The notes: a model not told the origin generated them from the letters alone. Shown: positions 24,996-34,548, numbered from the stretch's first letter. The stretch is 64,000 nucleotides of DNA from Myxococcota bacterium (GCA_029251165.1 JAQXDW010000009.1:1-64000), one strand, 5' to 3'. A program made the numbers and translations.

Positions 24996-27113
24996 ATGCT
25001 GTTGATGCTGCTGGCGAGTGCGTGGGCGGATGAGGGGATGTGGACACCAGAGCAGGTCCCGGCGATGGCCGAGACGCTCACCGAGATGGGGCTGACCGTG
25101 GATCCGGCGGCGCTGTCGAGTCCGCTGACCGAGCCGCTCAATGCGATCGTCTCGCTGGGCTTCTGCTCGGCGTCGTTTGTCTCTCCCGACGGGCTCATCG
25201 CGACCAACCACCACTGCGTGAGCGGCTACCTGCAGTACAACTCTACCGGCGAGCGCAACCTCGCCCGAGACGGCTACACAGCCTCCGACCGGGCCGGCGA
25301 GCTGAGCGTGGGGCCGTCGGGTCGGATCTATGTGCTGGAGCGCATCGACGACGTCACCGAGCGGGTGCAGTCCCGCCTCAAGCGCCGGATGTCTGATGCC
25401 CAGCGGCAGGATGCGATCAGCCTGGTTCGCAAGGAGATCATCGCTGAGTGCGAGGCTGCGCCCGGCTACCGCTGCCGGGTCGCGAGCTTCTACGAGGGGC
25501 TCTCTTACCGGCTCATCGTCAACCGAGAGCTCTCCGACATCCGGCTGGTCTACGCACCGCCGGACTCCGTCGGCAGCTACGGCGGAGACATCGACAACTG
25601 GATGTGGCCCCGCCACACCGGAGACTTCTCCCTGCTGCGGGCGTACGTCGCCCCCGACGGCAGCGCCGCGCCGTACTCCGAGGAGAACGTTCCCTACCAG
25701 CCCGCCCACCACCTCCCGATGGCCACCGACGGGGTCTCTCCTGGAGACTTCGTGATGGTCGCAGGCTACCCCGGCCGCACCCGCCGCCACGACCGGGCCA
25801 GCGAGCTGCGCTACAGCGCGGAGTCCTCCATCCCGGGCCGGCTGACGATGTACACCGAGCTCGGCGAGATGCTCCGGGGACACGCTGCGGACAACGAAGA
25901 CGCTGCGGCCCGGCTGGCCGCGCCGATCGGCTACCTGGCCAACTCCGAGAAGAACAACACCGAGCTGCTGGCGCTGCTCTCCAGCGGCAGCCTGCTCGAC
26001 GACAAGGACGCCGCCGATGCCGAGCTGACCGCCTGGGTCATGGCGGATCGCAAGCGCAAGCGCACCTATGGCGGGGCACTTGAGGAGCTGGAGGCGACCA
26101 TCGAGCGGTCCCAGGCCCACCAGGAGCGCACCGAGCTGGTCGGCTGGATGATGTGGATCCCCGATCTCCTGGGGGTTGCGCACTACGCATACCGGCTGTC
26201 TGGTGAGCGAGAGAAGCCCGACATGGAGCGCAAGGAGGGCTTCCAGGAGCGCGATCAGGAGCGCACAACGGCCCGGTTCTCCCGGCTGGAGCGCACCCTC
26301 TACCTGCCCTCTGACCGCGACGGGATGGCCATCATCCTCCGCAGGCATGCCGCGCTCCCCGCAGCGCAACAGGTCGAGCCGCTCACCACCTGGATTGCCG
26401 ACCACGGCGGCCTTGATGAGGCACTAAACACACTGTATACATCCCCATCGCTGGCCGAGACCGAGGCGAGGCTGGCCTTGCTGGAGATGGACCGTGCGGC
26501 CCTGGAGGCCTCCACCGATCCGTGGGTGAGCCTCGCGGTGACCATGGAGGGCTGGCTCTCCCAGCAGCGCGTGACCAGCGAGCAGCTCTCTGGCGCGATG
26601 GCCCGGCTGCGTCCGCTGTACATGCAGGCCCTCATCGACATGCGCGGAGAGTCCGGCCTGTACCCCGACGCCAACAGCACCCTTCGGCTGACGTTTGGTC
26701 ATGTCCAGGGATGGTCGCCCGAGGACGGCGCGGTCTTCCTGCCCCAGACCACCCTCTCTGGCATGGTCGCCAAGGCAACCGGCGAGGTGCCGTTTGATGC
26801 CCCGGAGACTCTGCTGAGCCGTGCCGGAGAAGAGAGCCGCTGGAGCGACGATGCCCTGGGCGATGTGCCGGTAAACTACCTGTCTACGCTCGACATTACT
26901 GGTGGAAACTCTGGATCCGCGACGCTGAATGCTGCTGGGGAGTTCGTCGGCCTGGCCTTTGATGGAAACGTCGACTCCATTGGTGCGGACTGGGCGTTTG
27001 GTCCGACGTCGCGGACCATTCATGTCGATGTCCGGTACATGCTGTGGGTGATGGAGTCGGATCCGGCGGCTGGCTGGCTGCTGGAGGAGCTGGGCATCGA
27101 GCAGGACCGCTAG
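24996..27113 (+). CDS. S46 family dipeptidyl-peptidase (DPP7/DPP11 type)
   Basis: A 705-residue protein from ATG 24996, which has GGAGG five bases upstream and a short signal peptide ('MLLMLLASAWA'). The catalytic His is in N-H-H-C (71-74), 'GGDIDNWMWPRHTGDF' carries the family signature with the Asp, and the nucleophile is in 'GGNSGSATL'. S46 enzymes release dipeptides from the N-terminus of peptides in the periplasm and feed amino acid catabolism. In 'GLAFDGN', the position I recall as Arg673 in P. gingivalis DPP11 is Gly, suggesting DPP7-like preference for hydrophobic residues rather than Asp/Glu. That specificity call is inference. Confidence 0.93.
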   Translation: MLLMLLASAWADEGMWTPEQVPAMAETLTEMGLTVDPAALSSPLTEPLNAIVSLGFCSASFVSPDGLIATNHHCVSGYLQYNSTGERNLARDGYTASDRAGELSVGPSGRIYVLERIDDVTERVQSRLKRRMSDAQRQDAISLVRKEIIAECEAAPGYRCRVASFYEGLSYRLIVNRELSDIRLVYAPPDSVGSYGGDIDNWMWPRHTGDFSLLRAYVAPDGSAAPYSEENVPYQPAHHLPMATDGVSPGDFVMVAGYPGRTRRHDRASELRYSAESSIPGRLTMYTELGEMLRGHAADNEDAAARLAAPIGYLANSEKNNTELLALLSSGSLLDDKDAADAELTAWVMADRKRKRTYGGALEELEATIERSQAHQERTELVGWMMWIPDLLGVAHYAYRLSGEREKPDMERKEGFQERDQERTTARFSRLERTLYLPSDRDGMAIILRRHAALPAAQQVEPLTTWIADHGGLDEALNTLYTSPSLAETEARLALLEMDRAALEASTDPWVSLAVTMEGWLSQQRVTSEQLSGAMARLRPLYMQALIDMRGESGLYPDANSTLRLTFGHVQGWSPEDGAVFLPQTTLSGMVAKATGEVPFDAPETLLSRAGEESRWSDDALGDVPVNYLSTLDITGGNSGSATLNAAGEFVGLAFDGNVDSIGADWAFGPTSRTIHVDVRYMLWVMESDPAAGWLLEELGIEQDR

Positions 27114-27133
27114 GCGCATCGTCGCGCTGGCGC

Positions 27134-28789
27134 TCAGCCCCCTGCATCTCCTCCCAGCGTCCAGGGCTGCCGCGCGCGGAGGGCGGAGACGGAGAGGTGG
27201 GCCTCGTGGAGCAGTCCGTCGGCGGCGTCGTGGACGCGACAGTGCAGGGTGCCCGACAGCATTGGCTGGGACTCGACGAAGATGCAGCGCAGCTCGCCCG
27301 GAGCAAATCCGCAGGCATCCTGGATGATGCCCAGCATGCGCTCGTCGTGGAGGTGACCATCTCCGAAGTTCCAGCCCAGCACCAGCCCGGCGACGATCTC
27401 CCCATCGACCCAGGTGTACGCCGACAGATCGCGCCCGCCGAGGGCTGTCGGCAGCAAGACACCGAGGGTGCGCCCGTGCAGGTGCATCAGCCGAAACGCC
27501 ATCACCTTGCCCAGCAGCGCGACGATGGTGGCGTCGTCGTAGAGGGTGTCGATCTGGTCGGTGACCCAGGGCGAGGTCATGGTGAGGTTGTCGTGGAGCT
27601 TTCGGTGGCTCTCTCCCTCAAACAGCCACACACTCATCGCCCAGTTTCCAGCGTAGTAGCGCATGGACGGTAAGAACGAGATGTGTGCGGGGAGGCGGTT
27701 GCCCAGCAGCGGGAGCACCACTGAGGTGGTGAGCACCAGGACAGCGATCGGCAGCCCCATGTCCAGCACGGTCACCTCTGGGTGGCCCCAGAACAGCACG
27801 ACCGCGCCATAGACCACCAGCACGTTCCACTCCAGGGGCACCCCCATCGGCACGTTGGCGGTGATGTAGCTGTGCAGGGCGAGCATCAAGACCATGCCGA
27901 CGACGAGCAGCGGACCCGGTCCGGTGGTCAGCAGGAGGATCACCGGCACCGACAGCTCCAGCGCGGTCCCGAAGTGGCCGAGGACGTGGGCGAGCGTGGA
28001 CGGACGCAGGTCGTCGGGGAAGTCCCGGTACATCTTCTTGCGTAGCCACACCGAGCGCACCACCGGGCTGTTGGACATCATCACGCAGACAACAGCGGAG
28101 AAGTGGTGGTTGAGCTTGGAGAACCCGGCGAAGAACCACAGCGCTCCCCACACCGCCATGCTCCCGGCGAGCCACTGGGTGACGTCGCCCGCCAGCAGGA
28201 AGACGAGCACCACGACGAGGTAGTGCTCGGCACGGGCGGCGAGGAGGATCGTCTTGTCCCGCAGCCCGAGGACCCCGAGAATCCCGGCGACGGCGAGGAG
28301 GTGGCGGGCGGCGAGCGCTGGGGCGAGCAGCCCGACGACGAGTGCGACGAGGAGGCTGGCGTACAGCAGGACGTCGACCATGCGGCGTCGGGTGCCGGAC
28401 CCGACGAGCGGCAGGCGCACGGTGCCGGGGCGCAGGAAGTACAGGGCGCCGCCGACGGGCGGGACGTAGCGAGCGGTGAGGGGGCCGCTTCCGCAGCCGA
28501 ACCCAGTGACCTCGAACAGCATGCTCCACAGCACCGCCTTCTGGAGCGCCAGGGGGGTCAGCCACCAGCTCCCGATGTCGGCGAGGCTGCCCAGGGAGGT
28601 GGAACAGAAGAGCGCCCAGCCGGTGATGTAGGCGGCGATCTTGACGGCGTAGAGCGCAAACACGGCGACCGGCGTTCCGTAGCCCTGGGTCGCCCAGGAC
28701 GCGCAGACCATCCGGGCGCGCTCGGGGAACGGACGGCGCTGCCAGTCCAGCGGGTCGTAGGGGGGCAGGGTCGGGCGGATGATGCCGAT
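27134..28789 (-). CDS. DUF3556 multi-pass membrane protein, apparent AUC start
   Basis: The first ATG is at 28711, but the frame upstream reads 'GIIRPTLPPYDPLDW' and then 'RRPFPERARMVCASWA', which fits the start of DUF3556 proteins. No ATG, GTG or TTG occurs between 28711 and the in-frame stop at 28907-28909. ATC at 28789-28787, with GAGGT four bases upstream, is the best start, giving 551 residues. About eight to ten transmembrane segments span roughly residues 40-360, including 'GSGPLTARYVPPVGG' and 'FAGFSKLNHHFS', followed by a soluble domain of about 180 residues. The family is uncharacterised and common in actinobacteria. Confidence 0.82.
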   Translation of the reverse strand: MGIIRPTLPPYDPLDWQRRPFPERARMVCASWATQGYGTPVAVFALYAVKIAAYITGWALFCSTSLGSLADIGSWWLTPLALQKAVLWSMLFEVTGFGCGSGPLTARYVPPVGGALYFLRPGTVRLPLVGSGTRRRMVDVLLYASLLVALVVGLLAPALAARHLLAVAGILGVLGLRDKTILLAARAEHYLVVVLVFLLAGDVTQWLAGSMAVWGALWFFAGFSKLNHHFSAVVCVMMSNSPVVRSVWLRKKMYRDFPDDLRPSTLAHVLGHFGTALELSVPVILLLTTGPGPLLVVGMVLMLALHSYITANVPMGVPLEWNVLVVYGAVVLFWGHPEVTVLDMGLPIAVLVLTTSVVLPLLGNRLPAHISFLPSMRYYAGNWAMSVWLFEGESHRKLHDNLTMTSPWVTDQIDTLYDDATIVALLGKVMAFRLMHLHGRTLGVLLPTALGGRDLSAYTWVDGEIVAGLVLGWNFGDGHLHDERMLGIIQDACGFAPGELRCIFVESQPMLSGTLHCRVHDAADGLLHEAHLSVSALRARQPWTLGGDAGG

Positions 28790-29079
28790 GGTGACCTCGG
28801 TCTTTGGTGCGATGGTGTCGCGGGGAGAGTCGATGGCGCTGGCGGTCGGCGAGGGCGGCTGGGTGTCTCTGGAGCGGGCCCGCGCCGTTCCAGCTCGCTG
28901 CGCAGGTCACCAGTGGCCGTCGAGCCGCCACGTTGTCGGCATCAACATCCTGTGGCGCTCCGCTGCAGGGCCGTCGCGGGAGGAGGAATCAAGAGCCTTG
29001 CCCGGGCGGTCATCCTGGAGGCCCGGACGCTGAGGCTGCGGCGTGGTGCGGTTCATCCGCTGAGCCCGAACACCGCGCC

Positions 29080-30201
29080 TCAGTTCGCCTTGATCACATC
29101 CCCGACGTCATCCCAGGAGCCGAAACCGACGTTGCCGTGAACGAGGTTCATCTCTGGATCCACAACGATCCAGGTTGGATATCCGAAGCTCTCTCCGGTG
29201 TACTCCGTGACGAAGTCGGGGAACAGTGCGTAGGCAAAGCCCTGATCGTAGAGGACCGGATCGGTCAGGCTATAGGTCTCGACCCAGGAGGTGTGGGTGG
29301 TCTCATCGGGGGTGCCGTAGGGGTTGGAGAGGCCGTTGCCGAGGAAGCTGACGACCTTCACGTCGATGCCCTCCGCCGCCATCTCCGCGACGAACGCCTC
29401 CGCGCCCTCCGCCATGGTCCGGCAGGGGCCACAGTCCGACTGAGAGGTGTCCATGATCAGCCAGCTGCCGTAGAGATCCCACAGCGCCATGCGCTCGCCG
29501 CACTGATCGATGAGCCGGACGTTGGGGAAGGTCTCTCCGACCGCGAGGTCGTAGTCCAGGGTGAGGGTGCCCGGGTCGTTGGTCGGCCAGCCACAGGCGT
29601 AGGATGCCGGTGAGGCAGGCCAGGGCTCGGGCAGCAGGGTGGCCTCATCGGTCTGCCAGGAGAGGCTGCCGGTCGCGGTGAGGAGCATGACCCCGCCGTC
29701 GGTGAGGTCGCTCTCCGACTCCCAGCCGATGGTGCCGGCCTCGCCCTCTGCCGGCGGGGTGAACGCAGACAGCTCGCCCAGGGTGCCCTGCTCGACGCCG
29801 GTGCGGTAGAACGCTGTGTCTGACCAGCCCCAGTGCTCGGTGCGCTCGGTGGATGCCGACGAGGAGATCTGGCTGTAGCAGTCCAGCCCCTCGGTCATCG
29901 TCGCGGTGCCTTGGACCTGCACCACGCAGTCTGCGCAGAGGTAGTCCATGTCGAGGTACTGGGTGCCAGCATACTCGCGGGTGTACGAGCAGTCGGTGAA
30001 GCCCTTGCCCTCTGCCGTCTCGTCGAACTCGAGGGTCCAGGTGACCGCTCCGGTGACCAGAACGGCTGGGATCTCGCCCGCCTCGGTCTGGCTCGGTGTG
30101 GTGTCGGGGGTGGTCTCGGCGGTGTCGACCGTGCCAACCGTGTCGACGGTGCCGGTCTCGGCGGTCTTGTCGCCGCAGGCCAGCAGCAGGGTGAGGATCA
30201 T
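29080..30201 (-). CDS. Lipoprotein with C-terminal thioredoxin/redoxin domain
   Basis: A 373-residue protein from ATG 30201 (AAGGAG nine bases upstream). 'MILTLLLACGDK' places the lipidated Cys at residue 9. A Thr/Asp-rich linker (10-45) and a beta-rich middle domain (about 45-225) with several Cys precede a redoxin-like domain (about 225-373) with 'SDCGPCRTM' and 'SFGYPTWIVVD' holding the cis-Pro. The middle domain is unfamiliar. Likely an outer-membrane or periplasmic thiol-disulfide enzyme. It lies 41 bases past the flavoprotein gene on the same strand. Confidence 0.87.
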   Translation of the reverse strand: MILTLLLACGDKTAETGTVDTVGTVDTAETTPDTTPSQTEAGEIPAVLVTGAVTWTLEFDETAEGKGFTDCSYTREYAGTQYLDMDYLCADCVVQVQGTATMTEGLDCYSQISSSASTERTEHWGWSDTAFYRTGVEQGTLGELSAFTPPAEGEAGTIGWESESDLTDGGVMLLTATGSLSWQTDEATLLPEPWPASPASYACGWPTNDPGTLTLDYDLAVGETFPNVRLIDQCGERMALWDLYGSWLIMDTSQSDCGPCRTMAEGAEAFVAEMAAEGIDVKVVSFLGNGLSNPYGTPDETTHTSWVETYSLTDPVLYDQGFAYALFPDFVTEYTGESFGYPTWIVVDPEMNLVHGNVGFGSWDDVGDVIKAN

Positions 30202-30242
30202 GTGGTCGCTCCTTGAGTGGAGAATAGCCTGGAATCGCGTCC

Positions 30243-31604
30243 TCAAGTCTCCAGGAAGTCGAGCATCTCCTGGATGGTGATGAACTTCTCTCGCACCCGT
30301 CCTGCGGCTTCTCCCCGGCGCAGCTCCTCGGCGTCGAGTCGCTTCCAGTCGCCAAACGTCACCACCCGCACACCACGGGTCAGGAGGCGGGGGAGGATGT
30401 CCTTGCGGTGGTCGGGGGTGGTGCAGTCGGCGAGGAGGTGCGCGACCGTCTCCTTCGCATCGGGGCGGTTGCTGCCGATGAGCCCTGACGGTCCGCGCTT
30501 GATCCAGCCAGCGGTGTACTCTCCAGGTCGGATGGGGCCGCCGGGCGTCTCGGTCACCCGGCCCTCGATGTTGGGGATGGTGCCGCGACGTGCGTCAAAC
30601 GGCACGCCGTCGATGGGGATGCCCCGGTAGCCGATGGCGGTGAGGACGAGCTGGACGTCTTCGCGCCAGGTCTCGCCAGTGGCAACGGGGCGGGGGCTGC
30701 CGTTTTCGATCTCCAGCCGGTTTCGTCCGGCGGTCATTCCGGTGAGGTGCTCGGCCTCGTCGAGGTGGAATTCGACCGGAGAGGTCCGAAACTCCAGCCG
30801 GATGCGGCGCGGGGCACCGGTGCTGGGATGGGCGGCCAACGTTGAGACGAGCGCGGCGTTCTGAGCGGCGGTCTTCGGAGCATCCTTGAGCCATGCAGCG
30901 CTGACGGCGTCGGTGTGGGCATCTTCTGTGGAGACCGTGATGTCGACCTCAGACAGCGCCATGAGCTCCTTGAGCTCCTTGGGGGAGAACGCAGCCTCCG
31001 CCGGTCCGCGCCGCCCCATGACGATGACCTCCTCGATCGGCGCAGCCCGCAGGGCCGCCAGCGCGATGGGAGAGATGTCGGTTCTGGCCAGCTCGTCGCG
31101 GTCTCGGACGAGGATCCGTGCGACGTCCAGCGCCACATTGCCCACCCCAACGACCGCGATCCGGCGCACGTTGTCGAGGTTGAAATTGCGGGCGCAGTAC
31201 TGGGGGTGGCCGTTGTACCAGAAGACAAATTCGGTGGCCGAGCGCACCTGACCGCTCTGCTGGCCAGGAACCCCGATCTTGCGGAATCCCTCGCTGCCGA
31301 CGGTGTAGATGATCGCGTGGTAGTGGGCGCGGAGGTCGTCGACCGAGACATCTCGCCCCAGCGAGACGTTGCCGAAGAACCGCACCCCAGGCTTTGTGGC
31401 GGTGCGCTCGAAGGCCCGCTCGATGCGCTTGATGCTCTGGTGGTCCGGTGCCACGCCGGAGCGAACGAGTCCGTAGGGACTGGGGAGGCGATCAAACAGG
31501 TCGATCCGGACGGGGACATCGCTCTGCTTGAGCAGCGCAGCGGCAGCGTAGAAGCCTGACGGCCCTGCGCCGATGATCGCGACATGGAGGGGCGGCGTCG
31601 TCAT
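30243..31604 (-). CDS. Ferredoxin/adrenodoxin--NADP+ reductase-like flavoprotein
   Basis: A 453-residue protein from ATG 31604 (GGAAG upstream), skipping an unsupported 25-residue extension. 'VAIIGAGPSGFYAA' binds FAD, and 'VVGVGNVALDVARIL' is the NADP-binding G-x-G-x-x-A/G motif. 'SPYGLVRSGVAPDHQSIK' and 'AFSPKELKEL' are typical of the adrenodoxin-reductase/FprA family. It moves electrons between NADPH and a ferredoxin. The C-terminal 'GYRGIPIDGVPFD' and 'YTAGWIKRGPSGLIGSNR' are also canonical. No ferredoxin gene is adjacent. Confidence 0.95.
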   Translation of the reverse strand: MTTPPLHVAIIGAGPSGFYAAAALLKQSDVPVRIDLFDRLPSPYGLVRSGVAPDHQSIKRIERAFERTATKPGVRFFGNVSLGRDVSVDDLRAHYHAIIYTVGSEGFRKIGVPGQQSGQVRSATEFVFWYNGHPQYCARNFNLDNVRRIAVVGVGNVALDVARILVRDRDELARTDISPIALAALRAAPIEEVIVMGRRGPAEAAFSPKELKELMALSEVDITVSTEDAHTDAVSAAWLKDAPKTAAQNAALVSTLAAHPSTGAPRRIRLEFRTSPVEFHLDEAEHLTGMTAGRNRLEIENGSPRPVATGETWREDVQLVLTAIGYRGIPIDGVPFDARRGTIPNIEGRVTETPGGPIRPGEYTAGWIKRGPSGLIGSNRPDAKETVAHLLADCTTPDHRKDILPRLLTRGVRVVTFGDWKRLDAEELRRGEAAGRVREKFITIQEMLDFLET

Positions 31605-31798
31605 GGTGTGCTTCCGTGCAGTGGTCTCTTTGGATTGTACCGGCTTCGATCCATGATTTAGGGAAGAATGAGCCAACAAATGGCGGGGGCTGCCAGCCGA
31701 CCGCAGCGTCGCCGAAGGGACCGCAGGCGGACAGCAGATCCGCTCACTCGCTGGTCCAACCTCAAGCCCTACACCCGCCGAATGGTTACCGGTGGCCG

Positions 31799-32671
31799 AT
31801 GCGTCTCATTGATCATCTCAAGTCTACAGGGCTCTCCAACCGCGCGGCCCGCGAGCTGATGAGCTCTGGCAAGGTCCTCCTGGGCGGGGTCCCGACTGCA
31901 GACGGCGGTCGCGATGTAGAGCCTGGTGCGGTTCAGGTTCGCCACAATGCCCGCCGAATACGGGTCGGACGAGACCCTGCCGTTGTCTGGAAGGATGCGC
32001 ACTTTGCCATCGTCTGGAAGCCGCCGGGGCTGCTGTCTGTTGCGGCTCCCCGGCGCGGCAGCGACGACAACCTCATCAGCCTGATGGCCCGCTGGTTCGG
32101 GGCGGCTCATCCGGTCCATCGCCTCGATGAGCCCACCTCAGGGTTGATGATGGTGGCGCTGACGAAGAAGGCACAGCATGCGCTGAAGGAGCTGCTGGCG
32201 GCACACAACATCGAGCGGCGCTACCTCGCGATTGTCTCGGGGCGGTTTCCAGATGCGCCGATGACGGTGAAGAACACCCTCCTCGAAGATCGCGGCGACG
32301 GTCGGCGCGGGGCTGGCTCGGGCGGCAAGTCTGCGACCACCCACTTCCGGCCGCTTGAGGCGGTGGGATCTCGGAGCACGCTGATCGAGGCGCGGCTGGA
32401 GACCGGACGCACCCACCAGGTCCGCATTCACCTCTCTGAGGCCGGCTTCCCGGTGCTCGGCGACAAGGTCTATGCCCCCGGTGGGGTGGCCTCGGTCGGG
32501 CCACGGCTGGCCCTGCATGCCTGGCGCCTGGGGCTGGATCATCCCGTCACTGGAGAGCGCCTGCGGCTGGAGGCTCCCCTCGCCGATGACCTGGAGCACC
32601 TCCGTCGGGATCTGGTCGCCGGTCGGCACTCTGCAGTACCGCGTCGAAACCGTCAGAAGCGTCGTCGGTAG
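31799..32671 (+). CDS. RluA-family 23S rRNA/tRNA pseudouridine synthase
   Basis: A 290-residue protein from ATG 31799, starting directly with an S4 RNA-binding domain ('RLIDHLKSTGLSNRAARELMSSGKVLLGG'). The catalytic motif is H107-R-L-D110 ('HPVHRLDEPTSGLMM'), with 'GRTHQVRIHL' and 'GDKVYAP' following. Asp110 attacks the uracil ring. The earlier open frame from 31616 is not needed. No Shine-Dalgarno is visible; TACCGG lies six bases before the ATG, a weak match to the leaderless-type box seen elsewhere in the window. Position specificity cannot be told from the sequence. Confidence 0.93.
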   Translation: MRLIDHLKSTGLSNRAARELMSSGKVLLGGVPTADGGRDVEPGAVQVRHNARRIRVGRDPAVVWKDAHFAIVWKPPGLLSVAAPRRGSDDNLISLMARWFGAAHPVHRLDEPTSGLMMVALTKKAQHALKELLAAHNIERRYLAIVSGRFPDAPMTVKNTLLEDRGDGRRGAGSGGKSATTHFRPLEAVGSRSTLIEARLETGRTHQVRIHLSEAGFPVLGDKVYAPGGVASVGPRLALHAWRLGLDHPVTGERLRLEAPLADDLEHLRRDLVAGRHSAVPRRNRQKRRR

Positions 32672-32709
32672 TTATGTGTCGCGCGATGCGCTGACCCCGG
32701 GGTGGTCGT

Positions 32710-32773
32710 CAGCACCTCAGTCTGGCAGCACCTCAGTCTGGCAGCACCTCAGTCTGGCAGCACCTCAGTCTGG
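32710..32773. repeat. Four perfect 16-bp tandem repeats
   Basis: The unit CAGCACCTCAGTCTGG is repeated four times without change (32710, 32726, 32742, 32758). It lies between converging genes and covers the last codons and stop of the cytochrome gene on the minus strand. Confidence 0.97.
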
Positions 32774-33346
32774 CAGTGACTCCCGCAGCCCTGTCCACAG
32801 GAACGCCTCCAGCTGCACCAGCTCCGCCTCGTCGAGCACCCCGGCGTAGGGCAGGTAGTGCTCGTCCGCGAGGTAGGGCACGAGGTCTGTTCGTTCGCGC
32901 TCTCCGAGGCCGACAATGGCGGGGGAGCGTGGTTGATCGGGAACCCCGCCGCCGTCTGCGCTGTGGCAGCCCGCGCAGTGCGCAATGAACGCTGCTCGGC
33001 CCTCATACATGCCCATCTCTCCGGAATATGCCGCAACCAGCATACGCTTTCGGATGATCGGAGTGCGCCGAACGACCCGCGCTGCCCGCTCGGCCTGGCG
33101 ATGCAGACGGTCGGTTGCGGCCTGAGCGCGCAGCGCGGTGACCCGAGCAGTGACGGTCTGGTGGATCACCGCGACGTTGCTCTCGCGGAGGTAGACGGCG
33201 TGGGCGACTGCAAGGCCCAGCGCGGTAAGGACGACAGTGCTTCCAATACGCCGAGCGGACGTGGCCCGCTGGGGCATCGTCTTCTCGATTGTACGGAACA
33301 CCACCAGCAGCATTCCGGCGATGCCGAACCAGATCCAGACGCTCAT
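32765..33346 (-). CDS. Membrane-anchored cytochrome c
   Basis: A 193-residue protein. Hydrophobic segments at about 3-18 and 36-52 anchor it. A helical, Arg-rich segment follows, then one heme-binding C124-A-G-C127-H128 with downstream 'GVPDQPRSPAIVGLGERERTDLVPYL' typical of class I cytochrome c; the distal axial Met is not obvious. No Shine-Dalgarno is visible before ATG 33346. The stop codon falls in the last copy of a 16-bp repeat, so changes there could alter the C-terminus. Electron carrier of unknown partner. Confidence 0.85.
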   Translation of the reverse strand: MSVWIWFGIAGMLLVVFRTIEKTMPQRATSARRIGSTVVLTALGLAVAHAVYLRESNVAVIHQTVTARVTALRAQAATDRLHRQAERAARVVRRTPIIRKRMLVAAYSGEMGMYEGRAAFIAHCAGCHSADGGGVPDQPRSPAIVGLGERERTDLVPYLADEHYLPYAGVLDEAELVQLEAFLWTGLRESLPD

Positions 33347-33399
33347 GAGGAGACCCGGGTGCTCATAAGGATCCAGACGCTCATAAGGGTCGCAGCCGC

Positions 33400-34548
33400 T
33401 TACGAGCGGCGGCGCATCCCCAGGAGCCCGACCAGCATCACGATGATGCCAGCGCTGCGAGGGGTGCCGCTGGCGGCGCAGCCGCAGCTCTCGACTGCAA
33501 TCCCATCGCTGCCGCCGCCTCCGCTCTCGGCGTCGGCGACGGTGACGTCGATGGTGACCTCTCCGGCAGCCCCGCGGTTGTCGGTGACCGTGACCACCAT
33601 GCTGTCTGCGCCCACGAAGTCTTCCGCTGGCGTGTAGGCGACGATGCCGCCATCATCGATGGTGACCGTTCCGCTGAGCGGCTCCTCTACGACCGTGAAG
33701 GTGTGGGTGTCGTCGACGTCGGGGTCGCCGGGCTCGACCACGGTTCGCCCGACCTTGTTTACTGGGGTGATGATGGCCTCAGCGAAGGGCTGCGGCTCGG
33801 TGTTCACCGTGCAGTCCGGTGCCGGGATCTCGACCCCGCTGACCTGCTCGATCCAGTCGATGATGGCATCGGGGCGGACGTAGATCCCGCCCTGACCGCA
33901 GGGGAGGTTGCTGTTGGAGTAGCCCCGGGAGGTCAGGCCGATGAGGAAGCGACCCTCGGGGGTAGAGAGGTACAGCGGCCCGCCAGAGTCGCCGTAGCAG
34001 GAGTCGAACTCATCATCAGCCCCCGCGCCCAGCTCACCGCCAGGGCTGACGGAGTTGTTGCAGCCGTACTGCATGGTGGTGCAGTCGGCATCGTCGATGG
34101 TGGTGTCGGCTTCGTTGAGCCGAGAGGTGTACTGGTTGCCGTAGTTGTCCGTCGCGCCGTAGCCCACGATGGTCACCTTTGCGCCGTCGTAGAGGTGGTC
34201 ATCCAGGATGCAGTCCTGGGCGATCATCACCGGCTCGGTCTGGGCATCTTCAGCAAGCACCAGCACCGCAGCGTCGTAGGTGCTCCAGGAGTTGCTGTAC
34301 TCCACGGTCTTGTCGACCCGGATGATCTCGCCGCCCTGCTGGTAGTTGTTGGTCGCGAGGACGACTGCGGTGATCCCGCCCACGCAGTGTCCAGCGGTGA
34401 GCACGACGTTGGGAGCAACGAGCACCCCGGTGCAGTCGACAGAGTTGCCAAAGACGATGCCTGCGGCGTCTTCGTAGTCCCCATCCGCCACCTGGGTGCC
34501 GCCGACCACTTGCTGAGCAGATGCGGTGAGGAATAGCGCGAGCAGCAT
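33400..34548 (-). CDS. Trypsin-like serine protease with cadherin-like domain and MYXO-CTERM-like tail
   Basis: A 382-residue protein. GGAG precedes ATG 34548. The signal peptide is short ('MLLALFLTASA'). Activation-type 'VVGG' is almost at the mature N-terminus, so there is little or no propeptide. The triad is His54 (T-A-G-H-C), Asp92 and Ser188 (G-D-S-G-G-P). Asp182 sits where chymotrypsin Asp189-type residues give Arg/Lys specificity. A beta-sandwich domain (about 275-345) resembles bacterial cadherin-like repeats. The end 'CGCAASG', a hydrophobic helix and R-R-R matches MYXO-CTERM sorting tails. Secreted, surface-sorted digestive enzyme. Confidence 0.93.
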   Translation of the reverse strand: MLLALFLTASAQQVVGGTQVADGDYEDAAGIVFGNSVDCTGVLVAPNVVLTAGHCVGGITAVVLATNNYQQGGEIIRVDKTVEYSNSWSTYDAAVLVLAEDAQTEPVMIAQDCILDDHLYDGAKVTIVGYGATDNYGNQYTSRLNEADTTIDDADCTTMQYGCNNSVSPGGELGAGADDEFDSCYGDSGGPLYLSTPEGRFLIGLTSRGYSNSNLPCGQGGIYVRPDAIIDWIEQVSGVEIPAPDCTVNTEPQPFAEAIITPVNKVGRTVVEPGDPDVDDTHTFTVVEEPLSGTVTIDDGGIVAYTPAEDFVGADSMVVTVTDNRGAAGEVTIDVTVADAESGGGGSDGIAVESCGCAASGTPRSAGIIVMLVGLLGMRRRS

